From Bondarzewia mesenterica (lineage: Eukaryota; Basidiomycota; Agaricomycetes; Russulales; Bondarzewiaceae), in contig SGPL01000047.1 in the NCBI GenBank assembly GCA_004802705.1, positions 36,684 to 100,683 on the forward strand: 64,000 nucleotides of DNA, given 5' to 3'. A program made the translations under genes and the position numbers. Position 1 is the first letter of the stretch; every line of letters starts with the position of its first letter. A model generated the notes under the pieces. The model had not been told where the DNA came from, made no database searches, and was given only the letters and a program-made list of their open reading frames with translations. Positions 25,185 to 40,114 of this stretch are shown here, in pieces.

Positions 25185-25631
25185 TGAGTCGCAGGTCGTC
25201 GCGGGAGAATTTTTGGCCACTCGCCAGTCTCATTTTGTATGGCTGCATTCGGCTGTGGGCATCACGCTGACCACAATTACGACGGTGCACTGAAGGATTA
25301 GGTCGCCGTCGTAATGTGAAGTATTGTACCTCTCTTACGCGTTGGAGCATTGCGCTGCATGCTTATTGGTTGTTTTCTTATGGTAGTGTGTAGCACGAAT
25401 GTAGTCAGTCTCTCATGATCATAGATGTGAATAAATAGACATGATAAAGTAGACCGATGGGGCTGTTGGTATCGCCGGGGCAAAGCGGGGAGGGAAGGAT
25501 GAAGGCCGGGCGTGTGCAGGCGTGTGCCCTGTGAGTAATTGACGACGTCGAATAGCGGCGCTCTTTTCTCCTTCCTGAATTTATTTGGCTTGCACTGGGC
25601 TGGCTACCCCTGCTACACCTCCTCATAGACG
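25185..25631. other. Intergenic region upstream of COQ1
   Basis: 447 bases holding the 3' flank of the LAMTOR2-like gene and the COQ1 promoter. No additional gene was recognised. Confidence 0.6.
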
Positions 25632-27199
25632 ATGCGACGATGGTCTGCCTCCGCCTCTGCTAGCACTCGCTATTCGCGCTATACCATTTCATCGGCGGTC
25701 ACGCGTCCATCCCGTAAAAAATACAGCGCACTTGCTGCTCGTCCGGCCACCAACGCGTCAACCTCACAGTCCACTCCCTTTGCAACTACCGTTGACCATG
25801 TTTCCCCCGCCGATCCTCGACCTAGCCCTTACGCTCTCCTCAAGCCAGAGCTCAACCAGCTGCGAGAGAGGCTCCTGACGCTCTTGGGTTCAGCACACCC
25901 AACCCTCGCGGACATCGCTAAGTACTACTTTCTCCATCCATCCAAACAGATGCGCCCGCTTCTCGTCCTCCTCTTCTCCCGCGCAACGAACGGACTTGGA
26001 CAGGGATGGGACATGAAAAAGTGGGCGGCAGAGTGTGACGGTGCAGGCGGACGCGCAGAGGAGCTCGACCGTCCCCTGACGCGCCCAGACGTGCTCAACG
26101 ACTACAACCCCAGCATGTCCGACCATACCGCCTCATTCTCCTCCGTGTTTTCTCTCATCCCACCATCTCCTCCTTTGCCGCCGCCAATTCCACCACCCGC
26201 TTCCGCCTCACACATACCCACACTTGCGTCCCCTGCCTTCCTCCTCCCCACCCAGCTCCGCCTCGCGCAAATCGTCGAGATGATTCACGTCGCGTCTTTG
26301 CTGCACGACGACGTGATTGACAGCGCCGACCTTCGTCGCGGCGTCCCTTCCGCGCCCGCTGCGTTCGGGAACAAGCTCGCCGTTCTCGGGGGCGACTTCC
26401 TTCTCGGTCGTGCTTCCGCTGCACTTTCGCGGCTTGGGGATCACGAAGTCGTCGAGCTCATCGCCAGTGTCATCGCGAATCTCGTCGAGGGCGAGATTTT
26501 GCAGCTCGGCAAGGGCGCGAGTGTATCGGCCGAGACTGCGGAGAGCGAAAAGCTTGTCGACGCGCGGGTGGGACAGGAGAGATGGAATATCTACTTGAAA
26601 AAAACGTACCTCAAGACGGCGACCTTGATGGCGAAGGGCGCGAGGGCTGCTGTCATTTTGGGAGGCTCGAAAGAGGGCGAGGTGTGGAAGGAAGTGGCCT
26701 ATGCGTATGGTCGCAACCTTGGGATCGCGTTCCAGGTGCGTTGTACTCCTTCTAATATCTGTTCGATTCATGTATGCTCATGTCGCTTGCCCTGATTCAG
26801 CTTGTCGACGATATCCTTGACTATGACGCGGCTGAAGCGACAATGGGCAAACCGGGTGGGGCGGACTTGCGGTTGGGACTTGCAACTGGACCTGCGCTCT
26901 ACGCTTGGGAAGAACACCTAGAGATGGGCCCCCTCATCGCGCGCAAGTTTAAACATGAAGGAGACGTCGAATTGGTGCGCTTATCCACTTACATCGTGTT
27001 GGCGTCTTGCTCATGAATACTGATTTCTCTCCCACAGGCCCGCGACCTCGTTCGACGCTCCTCCGGCGTCGAACGTACGCGTGATCTGGCGAAGGCCCAT
27101 GCAGACAAGGCCAAAGAGATACTCCAGCTCCTGCCAGACAGCGATGCGAAGGTTGCGCTAGAGGTCTTGACGGAGCATGTGGTCAAGCGGACGTGGTAA
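25632..27199 (+). CDS. COQ1: Polyprenyl diphosphate synthase for ubiquinone (COQ1)
   Basis: Makes the long isoprenoid tail of coenzyme Q in mitochondria. The N-terminus (MRRWSASASASTRYSRYTIS) is Arg/Ser-rich and lacks acidic residues, as in a mitochondrial presequence. ADIAKYYFLHPSKQMRPLLV carries the substrate-binding KQMRP. A Pro-rich insert of roughly 80 residues (near 26100-26230) precedes QLRLAQIVEMIHVASLLHDD. The first Asp-rich motif is DDVIDSADLRRG. Next come GDFLLGRASAALSRL, LVEGEILQL and YLKKTYLKTATLM. After an intron, LVDDILDYDA gives the second Asp-rich motif and GKPGGADL the conserved flexible loop. It ends VLTEHVVKRTW. Three exons are enough to read it through, and all diagnostic residues are intact. 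Confidence 0.95.
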
Positions 27200-27951
27200 T
27201 CTTAGTATATATATGCTAATCGCCGGCGACCGTACTCTTTCACCGTTCACATTTTAGTTGTCCGTAATTTAGAGTTCGCAAACATCATCCTGGACGTTCT
27301 CCACGATATCCTTGTCTTATTCGAGTCCCGAGCCCCGCCTGAGGTCAATGCTTTTTGTTTTCTGCCGAGGCGTAATCTGACTCCTTTTTGAACCACCATT
27401 GCTGTGTTGGTGATCTCTCTTGGGAAGCTTTGCAGTCATATGGGTATTCTCTCGCTCATTTTTTCCCTGTGAGACTATGGTCACGCTTGTAGTTCTTGGT
27501 TATAACTTGAGCGGTCATCCGGCCGGGCCGGGTGATTGTCACCCAGGCTCATGAATTTCAAGCAGAACACTACCACATTCGCCGCGCCATGAATACAGCT
27601 TATTTCTCTTGCTTTCGTTGACTTCAGCACTGCGAACCAAATTATTACCACCTGGAAACAATGATGCGGCCTCGCATCAACTATTGGGGAACCAGCAGGC
27701 GTCAGTGACCGAAAGCTGATTTTCGATGCAAGGTGTGTTAAATGCTGCCTCTTCATTGCTCACGTGTACTTACCTCGGCATCACCCCAAGGATACATTTT
27801 CACCGAGGTTAACGAAAAACATGACCAGCTGTCTCGCTGAAGCCTGACACACGGTAATCCGGGCAGTGGCCGCGGGTGCTCCACGCGACGCTTTTAAGCA
27901 TTCAGACGCGTTGGGGTTCCCTGCTGTGCCTTCTCACTTTCGGGAAACGCG
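27200..27951. other. Intergenic region upstream of the pectinase gene
   Basis: 752 bases between COQ1 and the pectinase, both on plus. It should contain the COQ1 3' region and the pectinase promoter. Pectinase genes in fungi are commonly carbon-regulated, but I did not identify a convincing CreA or other site. No gene was recognised. Confidence 0.55.
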
Positions 27952-30389
27952 ATGCTGTTTATCTACCTCCTTCTAAGTAACCTCTTGTCGCTCGTTGGCG
28001 CTTGGACGACGTTTTGTAGTTCCGCATGCGGACGGCAGTGACGATGCGGCGGAACTCAGTGCTGTGTTGGCTGACTATGCAACCAACGCGACGATTTTGT
28101 TCGAGAAGGGTGTCACGTATAACATGTTCACGCCTGTCAAGTTCCCCGTGCTGAATAACGTCGAGGTGAGCATTCAGGGAAATTTGACCTACCCAAACGA
28201 TATTGCGACTATCCAAGGTGAGTGGGAATTGGACGCCCTGGTCAGACGCGACTGTATCTTAACGTATATAAACTGTATAGCGATTGTCGGTTCTTCGGTG
28301 CGCCACCTCCTTCAAAATGCTGCACATTGACATACGAGACTGACATCTTCCGCAATCAGAGCTTTCCAGGATCCTGGTACGACAGTTGAAGCGCATATAT
28401 GGGCCATTTTCTAAAGAGATATCTTAGGTTCACTTTTACCGGTGGAAACAATGTCACTCTGAGAGGCTCCACGGACAAAGAATGGGGTTGGGTAGATGCG
28501 CACGGTCAAGCGGTCGTTATCGTCCCTTCGCCTCGCATATACTCAAGTCTCTGGCTGACTCACGCACTTTTTCAGTGGTGGGATGCTGTCGAACAGACGA
28601 ACCGTCCCCACGGATGGGCTTTCAGCAAGATTTCAAACGGCGTCATCAGGGATATGAAGCTATGGAAGGCGAGTTGTAGTCCCCTAGCCACGTTCGCGAT
28701 TATAGCTCGGTGAAATGGATCGTCGTGTATAGCCTATTGGATGGAACTTTGCCACCAGTGGGGCATCGAATGTGCATGCGTTCAACAACACGATCATCGC
28801 TAAGTCCGATACCGAGGTATGACTTTTTTCATGTTTATCGCATGAAGTGTTCACTCAAAGTCTGAATTTACAGTCGTTCCCCTTCAATACGTGAGTATTG
28901 CATACGAACGTGAATGGCATGAGCCAATGCTAAGCATCTGCTTTGTTATGTTGCCCTTACGATAAACAAGTGACGGTGGGTCTATGTCATCTCCAACGCA
29001 ATATCAAGACACGCTCAAACCGCGACTCGAATGCAGGATTCTCTGCGGGCGGCACTAGCCTTCTTTTCGAAAATAACTATATTGTCAACGGTGACGACTG
29101 CTTGACGGTCGGCAATGGGGCAAAAAACATCGTATTTCGGTCCGTCTTCCTCTGAGTACCTCTTGCTGTTCTCTTTAACGCAATGTCTTCAACTCCAGTG
29201 ACTCCTACTGCGAGGGTGGCCATGGTCTCTCCATTGGATCCCTCGGCGAGGGAGGTCAAGTTGCAGCTGTGCAAAATATCTTGTTCGTGTCCGTTTGCGA
29301 TCCCCTTTCCTCCAGTGCTCATGCCTTTTGGTTGACGGCAGCATTGAAAACGTCGTCATGGTATATCCGCTATAATCCTTTAAGTGCTTGAATGGCATGT
29401 TGACTCGTAGCACAGAACAATACGCTATACGCGGCTCGTTTCAAGAGCTGGACTGGGGGCAATGGTCTTGCACGCAAGTAAGAGAATCATTCACTTTCCC
29501 AGCATCCGAATGTTCCGTCAATTCTTCCGCTCGGCATTTTACAGCATCACCTGGAAGAATATCGCCTTCGAAAACGTCCCTTTCCCTGTGAGCTCCAGTG
29601 TCCCCCTCGTCCCTTGCCAGCACATCGTCTTACAACCATCTTTGTTCTACGTAGATCTACATCACCCAAAAGTAAGTGCACCCGACCTCCGACCAGCCTC
29701 GGAACGCACAGCTGATCATCATGGAATACGCACAGTTACTGGGACCAAGGCGTATGTATTCCAAACTCTGCGGATACGTTTGACCCTTCTTATCGACGGG
29801 CCGCTGCTTGTACAGGTCGGTCCGAAGCCCAACTCTACCACCATAAACAATACACATATCCAAGACTTCCTATTTGAAAATTTCGCTGGCACCATCTTAG
29901 AGTATGTGTTCCATAAAAATATCTACATATCTCCCTGATCGACGCTCAGTACATCTCTTATTGATGATAGCAAACCTTACGTCGAAGGCTCGTGTGTGAG
30001 CGATCCATGCTGGTGAGTCACTGCCCCTCCTGGCCTCATCAGAAGAAGTTGCGATCTATCAATCACTGCGCATGCGCAGGTACGCAGTAGCAAATGCCAC
30101 TGGCAAGGAGGTTGCCATTTTTGACTTGTATCCTGATACTGGTGAGCGCAGCGCCTTCGCCCTGTGATCCTCGATTGAACCCTAATTCTCAGCAACGAAC
30201 ATCCTCGCGAAGCAAATTCTCGCTCGCACAGAAACCGGTGCACCAGTCGCTGTCATGTGTAACTCGTCTACAGTAAGTCAATTCAGTAATGAGTCGGCGA
30301 TCCCATAATACTTTCGTTCTTAGATTACGACGGACGTAGGCTTCAAATGTTGGGACGGGCCCTTCACTCCCACAGAGGGCGGGCTTTGA
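27952..30389 (+). CDS. Secreted GH28 exo-polygalacturonase
   Basis: Hydrolyses polygalacturonic acid of plant pectin outside the cell. It starts MLFIYLLLSNLLSLVGAW, a signal peptide. Next come VPHADGSDDAAELSAVL, NNVEVSIQGNLTYPNDI, FTGGNNVTLRGS, NRPHGWAFSKISNGVIRDMK and GWNFATSGASNVHAFNN. Catalytic blocks in order: SFPFNTDGFSAGG (NTDG, assembled across a 17-base exon and a 5-base microexon at 28971-28975), NGDDCLTVGNGAKNI (GDD), CEGGHGLSIGSLG (GHG), YAARFKSWTGG (RxK-type). Then PKPNSTTINNTHIQDFLFEN, VEGSCVSDPCW and GFKCWDGPFTPTEGGL. It has many very short exons. The frame breaks just after the signal peptide at a T4 run (28012-28015); removing one T would read AWTTFVVPHADG. Sequencing error or real mutation cannot be separated here. 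Confidence 0.9.
28971..28975 (+). other. 5-base microexon carrying the catalytic Asp of the pectinase
   Basis: The sequence TGACG is preceded by an acceptor ending acaag and followed by a donor gtgggt. The upstream exon (28874-28890) ends TTCAATAC and the downstream exon starts GATTCTC at 29037. Joined, they read FNTDGFSAGG exactly. Skipping the five bases gives the wrong frame and loses the Asp. The flanking introns are 80 and 61 bases. Confidence 0.75.
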
Positions 30390-30648
30390 TCATTCTGTCT
30401 TGCATTGTCTGCCTCATGCAAGAACTAACGGATGTAACATTGTCTCATGTCGATACAATTCCACAACACACCAAGCTTATTGTGAAAGACACAATACAGG
30501 CAATAGCCACTATAGATTCATGGAACATAACACAATATCGCTAAGAATTACACAGACTACCTGATTGGAGCAATGGTAGACATGGAACAATGAAGACAAA
30601 AAATAAAAATGTGGATAGTGGAGGAGGGATAGAAGGACTAGAAGCCAT

Positions 30649-31472
<824 letters not shown>

Positions 31473-32391
31473 TGCAGTTCGAAGTTGTTTGTTGGCGGAA
31501 AATACGAAAAGTTGTCGCTGGACCGAAGTGACGGAGACGATGGTAGTAGGAGATGGAGGTGAGGGAAGGGCGGATCGCGATGGACGACTTGTTCTTTGTG
31601 CTCCGACACAAGTTCCCACGCTTGGATTCCAGTCAACAAACGCACAGACGCGTCCAAATTTGGGCGCGTTTTGCCACTCCGCACCAAGAACTTTCAGCGT
31701 GCATGGTCCGTGCGTATCGCATCTTCTCATCCCGCAGCCGGTGCAACAATGAAATCCATAGTTGTGAAGAGACAGGATGCAAAACATCATTACGTCTTCT
31801 GCGCGAATTCAGGACATACGTACAGTACAGGACACATGTACACATGGCTTTAAGAATCAGAGATATTGCATCCTGTATATCAGGAAACCGGGGAACATTC
31901 TCGAGGCATACCGTACTGATATACCGGTCCTCTCTTCGGCTGCATGGCTCCACAACAGGCCTTGCCTTTGTCCCCATCAGAAAACAGAAGGTGTGTGACA
32001 GCGATTTCTGATCAGTCCACTGCTACAAGTTCGGGACATGGCTGTAAAGGATATCGAGCTTCTAGAAGGAGCTTGGGAAACAGTCATCGAATACCAAGTT
32101 TCCTGGTAAATACAGAGCAAAGGGGAATGCGTTTCGATGCCTTCTAAGGACGTCTATGATAAGAATAGAGTGGCGTCGGAAGAATAGATCAAAGTAAAAC
32201 CAAAAAAAGATGAAAAAAAAAACAATAATATAAGTGTAACAAGACCCCGAGATACGAACAAAAGATAGAAACAGCAGGTCGTAATAATCGTCTAGAAGCA
32301 ATGAGCAGGGGCATCCAAAAAGCATACACGCACGCAGATACAAATACAATCTATCCCGGAAACAATTATACATCTGGGAGTCGCTCGCGTC
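31473..32391. other. Region between H3 and SNF1
   Basis: 919 bases holding the H3 promoter (right of 31472) and the SNF1 3' flank. The part near 32160-32240 is A-rich with several runs of 6-10 A. Open frames here have no recognised domain and overlap each other on both strands. No gene was recognised. Confidence 0.55.
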
Positions 32392-34643
<2,252 letters not shown>

Positions 34644-34886
34644 ATTTGCTGAGACGAACGCAAGATCGAGCAGAATCGAATGTGGGGAGGGCTAGGGGGT
34701 GACTTACTACAAGACGTTATTTGGTATTTATTTGGCCACAACTTATGACGACAGACTCGCTCGATTGGGAAATGATCGAATTATACACCAATGGAACACA
34801 GACAAAAATACAAGTACATAACACATAGCGAGGGCATCAGCAAAGCAAGGCGTCAGAAAATAAATCCTCGAAAATCATCAGTCCAG

Positions 34887-35701
34887 TCAAGATTTGATAG
34901 GCAATACACTCTTATGCAACTCCTCAAACTTCAGACCCTCGCTCTCTGCCTTTTCAACCACCTTTGTCAACTTGTCCTCCCTAGCCTGCAGCCGTTGCTC
35001 CATTCCAAGGATCAGCAGTCGCACCTGCTCTATATGTGCCGTAGTAGCATCGACGGTAGCTTGCGAAGCCTCTTGTCCGGAGTGCAGTCCCCTTGCAGGC
35101 GACCTTGCTCGCTGTGGCGTTGCGATCAGGGAACGAGCTACGAAAGCTGAGGCAGATGAAGGCGCGATCTCCAGATTGGCCTATGCGATGGCCATCAGCA
35201 ATACATGTACAGAAATTGAGCCAGATGTACACACCTGCCAATTTTCACCAGCTAATCGTGACAGCTCACGTTCCAGCATCTTCTCTCTCGTCTTTCCCCT
35301 GCGAGACTACATGTCAACAATACGCCATCAAAGCAGCAGGAATACGACACCTTTCCAGCTCAGCCATAGCCCTTTCGTTCTCTCGTTGCGTACCCTGCAA
35401 GAGCAATTCCAAGTTTTTGTATTCCTTCTCTAAAGCTTGAATAGTCTCGATAGGTGGTCGCTGTGCAAGCTGGGCCTGTAATGATTGCATCTGCGTCTGG
35501 AGCTGATGGTACGGTCAGCCAGACAAGGCAGCAAGGCTACGAACGCGTCACCTTGTCATTCTCCCTGTCCTTTTCCAGTAACTGTCTCCTCAGTACATCT
35601 TCTGTTGACTCGTCCGGGTTCTCTCTCAGTATACCCAGGTCATCCGCACCAAGCGCGACAGACGGACGTCCACCGTGTCTCGCAGTCTGTGCACGACGCA
35701 T
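34887..35701 (-). CDS. Coiled-coil protein of unknown function
   Basis: I do not recognise the family. The start at 35701 gives MRRAQTARHGGRPSVALG, followed by ENPDESTEDVLRRQLLEKDR and the charged heptad-like stretches AQRPPIETIQALEKEYKNLE and QGTQRENERAMAELER. After an intron, KMLERELSRLAGENWQ leads to a Ser/Ala/Arg-rich linker, SLIATPQRARSPARG. The C-terminal coiled coil is AHIEQVRLLILGMEQRLQ and REDKLTKVVEKAESEGLKFE, ending ELHKSVLPIKS. It is about 230 residues, mostly helical, without signal peptide or membrane segment. It lies upstream of SNF1 on the same strand, 243 bases away. A cytoskeletal or scaffold role would be a guess. Confidence 0.7.
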
Positions 35702-35999
35702 GAATGAGGGAAATCAATTTGGGTATCACTGGTTGATTGGTGAANGCTTAGATTTGTNTGATCGTTATATAGATTGTGTGCAGATGCTTCAAAGGAGAGA
35801 AGCTGTCGCGCCTTTTCAACGCTCCTCCCATCACGTGTGTCGNAAAGATCATCATGTGAGGAAAACATTTACGCGACCGTACAAAACGTTTCATTCACGT
35901 AACGATTCACAGCATCACCAGAGAGGATGGAAAAGTAGCCTAGATTACAAAGTGCGACGTCTGAGATCTGNACCTNGGGGTCCGGACCTCACGAATCCC

Positions 36000-37704
36000 T
36001 CATGCCTTCCAAGCCCAGCCGCCTTTATTCTTCGCATCCAACCACCGCACANATGCAACACACGCGCCAGCACAGANGAGCAACGCGCCTGTGTAAACGG
36101 CCACCCAATCATACTTGTCCTTAAGAATGCCCATCCCTGTCACGGCGCTGCCTCTGGCATGGCTGCCCAGAATCACGCCTGCGATGGGAGCGCCAAATAT
36201 AACNCCAATTCCACGAATGAAGTATATCGCAGCATTTACGGGTGCATAGTTTTGCATGCCGTATACCTCCGTGATCGTGGTGGGAAGCAAGGCATTATAA
36301 CCTCCTGCATATATTCCATAGAAGACCACGAAAGCGAGGAATCGCCCACGTGAGGCATCGATCCAAAGGGNAAANACCGTCAAGGCCGACAGTATGACCT
36401 GTTCAGAAGGTATGAATCCGAAAAGTNTCAAACCGAAGCAGCAGAGAGGAGGTCGACTCACGCTGGCGATCATAGTATTCTGTCGGCCAACATAATCNGC
36501 CAACATGCCCATAGCGATGCGCGCAGAAGCATTGACAGCGTTATTCACAGCAAGCAGCAGACTCCCAGTCGAGGTCGAGTAATCCAATACGCTCGTNGAA
36601 TACGTCGTCAAATAATACAACGGAATAACATTTCCCGCGGCCTGCAAAAANGCCCCGAGTGACTATCACGGGCGGGCGCACATAAATCTGCTTCAAATCA
36701 TCGTCATATACTTTCAGACGACTCACTTGAAGCACAAATGTTCCCCTTTTCAATATCTCCTTGGTCACCCTCGTNCTCGGCCTTCCCACACCAAGGCCAG
36801 TCCCAGGTGGCCGCCTCACCACACACGCTACGGGAACGGACACGACGAGGTTCCACAGCCCCAAAACTCGGAGCGTCCACCGTATGCCGATGCGCTCAAG
36901 CATCAGATGCAACATGGGCGCGAGCACCAGTCCACCTACACCATTACCAGAAAGGATGAANCCCATCGCAGAACCACGACGNCCGTCAAAGAACAGCGGA
37001 ATAGATGATAAAATTGGGAAGTAGAGCATTGAGGACCCGATTCCGAAGAGTAGCCCCTGCGTCAGGAAGAGATGCCGGAGCTCATAGAGTGAGAACGTCG
37101 CATCAGCATTCGTGCACNCCCCAAGAAATACCCAGTANCTTGGCAGATGTCANTAAAGTGNGGNNCATAGACTCACTCGGCTTCCAAAACTTGCAAGAAC
37201 AATGGCCAGACTCATCACAACGGCTCCGATCAGCGTNATATATCTCGGGTCCTTGACTCTCGATANAAGTGGGTTGACNAAAATACTCCCGCTCCACGTC
37301 AATCCACTCCCAATACTGCCCACCAGAGAAANGAGAGCATCCTGTCCCGCTGCATCCTTGATATTGCTCTCGGAGGATGTATAAAATTCCTACAAATCAG
37401 CATACATCGATCTCAAACAGAGTTGGGTCGCACGAANTGAAGGGGCACGCACCTGAAAGATACCATATGCCTGCCCAATTCCAATTGTCTGGAAGATCAT
37501 CATAAACCCAGACAATAGTAGCAGCGTCTGATACCGTCGAGTGGGGCGCAAGTCCTGGGCAGCATTGTCGGGAGCAGGAGTATCCTGGAAAATGCTGGAT
37601 TGTACCCCTGGGATGTCCGATACATTCTNAGTCGTCGAGACCGAACTTGGAGTTGGAAGAGCTGGGAGTGGGCGCAAAGCAATGATTTCACTCGTCATGA
37701 TCAT
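36000..37704 (-). CDS. MFS transporter, monocarboxylate-porter (MCT) type
   Basis: Plasma-membrane type transporter of the fungal MCT-like group; the substrate is not predictable. The start at 37704 gives MIMTSEIIALRPLPAL; Met 37698 is equally possible. A disordered N-tail precedes TM1 (RRYQTLLLLSGFMMIFQTIG; IGQAYGIFQ). Then SLVGSIGSGLTWSGSIFVNP, YITLIGAVVMSLAIVLASFG, SSMLYFPILSSIPLFF, SGNGVGGLVLAPMLHLMLER and WTLRVLGLWNLVVSVPVAC. A cytoplasmic loop of about 40 residues leads to AAGNVIPLYYLTTY, LLLAVNNAVNASARIAMGML, FLAFVVFYGIYAGGYNALLP and RGIXVIFGAPIAGVILG. It ends KNKGGWAWKA. About twenty N bases fall inside, so several residues are undetermined. Twelve membrane segments are consistent with the layout. 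Confidence 0.88.
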
Positions 37705-38048
37705 AGAACACTGTTATACAATCAAGTCCAAAATGTTAGAAAACCAATGGAAATCTCTGCCAGCATAACAGAGCTAAAAGAAAGCGGAGAACTCGGGCTC
37801 GTCATCGGTCTTGCGCCAACGCATATGACTAGACTCATATAGTACCGGAGTGCATCCCAAAGGATCTTAGTGGCACGCGGTCGACTCAGAATCCGAACCG
37901 AAGTGATGACTGATGATACTGTATGTATATATTGAGGATGTGATGAATCCATGAGACGTGAAGGATCTAAGTGGTAAACATATACAGACGCTTTTGTACA
38001 ACTAGAACAGCGAACCACTGAATAGAAATCGATGATGATGAACGAACA
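37705..38048. other. Region between the carboxypeptidase and MFS genes
   Basis: 344 bases on the upstream side of the MFS gene and the 3' side of the carboxypeptidase gene. It should hold the transporter promoter. No gene was recognised. Confidence 0.6.
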
Positions 38049-40089
38049 CTAGTTCGACGTGAGCGACGCATCCTGGATCCACCTCGTGATCAAATCCTAA
38101 AAAAAGAAAAGCGTCAGCTTCCTATCACTGCAAGTCAACAGTGCAGATAACGTACCAAGGCAGCCTCGGACTGGTCAAACGGCACCATATGGCTATGAAC
38201 AAAAGAAAGCGTCTCAGTTACGTGGATACGATAAGACCAAGACATATCATACGCACCCAGCTTCGTAGACATTGACGAAGGTGACGTTGCCTGCGCCGAA
38301 GCCCCCTCCGCCAGCACTGCGCACTTCGCCGGCAACGCGACCAGACCCAGCAGTGATCCACTTGGTCGAAGGAGCCTTCTCAAACTCCTTATGAAGGTTG
38401 TGATCAAGTTGAGATACCCATCTCTCGTTGCCCTACATCAACAACGATCAGTAACGCGAGTACGTCGTCGTGCAGTTAACAAATATACCATATAGTTGCA
38501 CATCATATCTGAGGGGAATGATGTCAATTCATTAGAAATAGGACGAAGGAACTGCACTAATCCACTCACCAGCATTGCCAGCGTAGACGAGCAGTCTGAC
38601 ACCATCATTGATGAGCTCGGGCAAGAGCGTCGCGCTATTATGCATACCATCGCCCTGGAACATAAAGGCTTGATTGACCTCCATATTGCAAGACTCGAAC
38701 GTCTTCTCGGGGTTGACGCCCAAAGCGGCCTTGTTCTTCGGGTCATTCATCCAGGTCTCAATCCACCCCATCTCCCTATAGCAAAGGTCACCATCCTTCG
38801 CACGATCGCACTTCCTGCGGACGTCGTACGGATTCAGACCCAATTCTGAAAACCATGACGGACATCAGCTTAGTCTCAGCATTTGACAAAAGTTTCGAAG
38901 ACGTACGTTGTAGAGGACCGAAGAGTTGACCCCAGCAATAGAGAGCTGCAGGCACACAAGTCAATCTCGAGTTGAAATTATAGCAAGACTTGATAAGCCT
39001 CTGGCACGTCGGGACCTTCGTCCTCAGCGCCGTGCACTCAGGTCCTTCAGGGTCATCATAAACGGCATAGGGACCCTCGCACACATAGTCCGGCAGAGAC
39101 GCCATCTGCACATACGGGTCCGTCAACCCATTCGCCAGAATCACAGACGCGAGGTTGATGGTTAGCAATGCCGGAACTGGAGCGAGGGTCTGCGCAAGCT
39201 CCAAATTGTTCTTGTGAATGATGGAGGCGATATTGGGCGCAAAGGTTCCTCCGTAGCTCTCCGCAGCCAAATGGAAGGGTAGCTTGGCGTACTTGGAGTA
39301 ACGAGCGAGGAAGAGCTCGAGGAGGGCATAGACGTCCTGTCCCGCGACAGGACTCGTATTGACAGTCGACCCATCGGAGGAGTAAGAGTACCCAACGTTG
39401 ACAGGCTGGTCGAGGAAGATTATGTTCGCGTGCTCGTTCCAAGAGTGTGGGTTATGCGTCAGATTCTTGCCCTCGTTGTCGATACGACAGGGTCCGAGTT
39501 CAAAAAGAAGACCTGTCGAGGAGCTGCAGCCTGGACCACCGTTTAGCCAAAGAATAAGGGGATCCTTCTCGGGATTGCTCCTCGACTCAAAGAACCTAGA
39601 GGTAATTTCACTCTTAGCCCCACGACCGTTATCAGAGCGAGAAAGTGAAACGGACCAGAAGAAGAGATGCTTTCCATCCGTGATATCAAGATATCCAGAG
39701 TATTGCTGAACAGATGGGTCACACAGTGAGGGCTCCGTCACCCTCAAGGAATGCTCGGAGAACGCAGGGTTCGTGATAAGCTCATCTGAGAGCGTGCGTC
39801 ACCTTTAACCCATTTCGTGTGTAGCCAAATTGTAGCCAAGCGACTTACAAGTCAGTCCGTTCTGCGTCACGAACTCTTTTTCTTTCTCTGTCCACTCCTC
39901 GGCCACATCAAGGGTCTTTCCCATATCCTGGATGACATGGTTCATGCCCTTGGCAATGGGGCCAAACAGACCGCCGCTAATGACATCTGCGTAGGAAGCA
40001 AGTTCGCTTAGAACGGTTTGGAGCTCGCTCGCAGGGAGAGCAAGGGTAGCAGGAAGAGAGAGAAGAGGAAGGAGGGCTTGAACTCGCAT
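38049..40089 (-). CDS. Serine carboxypeptidase, family S10 (carboxypeptidase Y-like)
   Basis: Removes C-terminal residues from peptides, probably in the vacuole or outside the cell. The start at 40089 gives MRVQALLPLLSLPATLALPA, a signal peptide. A propeptide-like stretch follows (ISGGLFGPIAKGMNHVIQD). The mature domain begins CDPSVQQYSGYLDI. Key sites: LILWLNGGPGCSSSTGLLFE (oxyanion and substrate pocket), IIFLDQPVNVGYSYS, AESYGGTFAP (nucleophile Ser), YAGNADMMCNYMG (catalytic Asp, partly on a 20-base exon at 38489-38508) and NVYEAGHMVPFDQ (catalytic His). It ends WIQDASLTSN. Cys residues fit the carboxypeptidase Y disulfide pattern. An upstream in-frame Met exists at 40290, but the signal peptide supports 40089. 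Confidence 0.93.
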
Positions 40090-40114
40090 GTTCAAGTTCA
40101 AGTTCAAGTTCAAG
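40090..40114. repeat. Four tandem GTTCAA hexamers at the carboxypeptidase start
   Basis: On the gene strand this reads four TTGAAC units directly before the ATG. It is open in frame with the start and would encode alternating Leu-Asn if translation began upstream. It is a small expandable microsatellite in the leader. Confidence 0.85.

Noticed and set aside
27999..28030. Start of the pectinase at a downstream non-ATG codon near 27995
   Set aside because: The upstream ATG at 27952 gives a typical signal peptide, so a frame error is the better explanation.
35454..36353. 299-codon plus-strand open frame
   Set aside because: It lies antisense to the coiled-coil and MFS genes, contains N bases, and has no domain.
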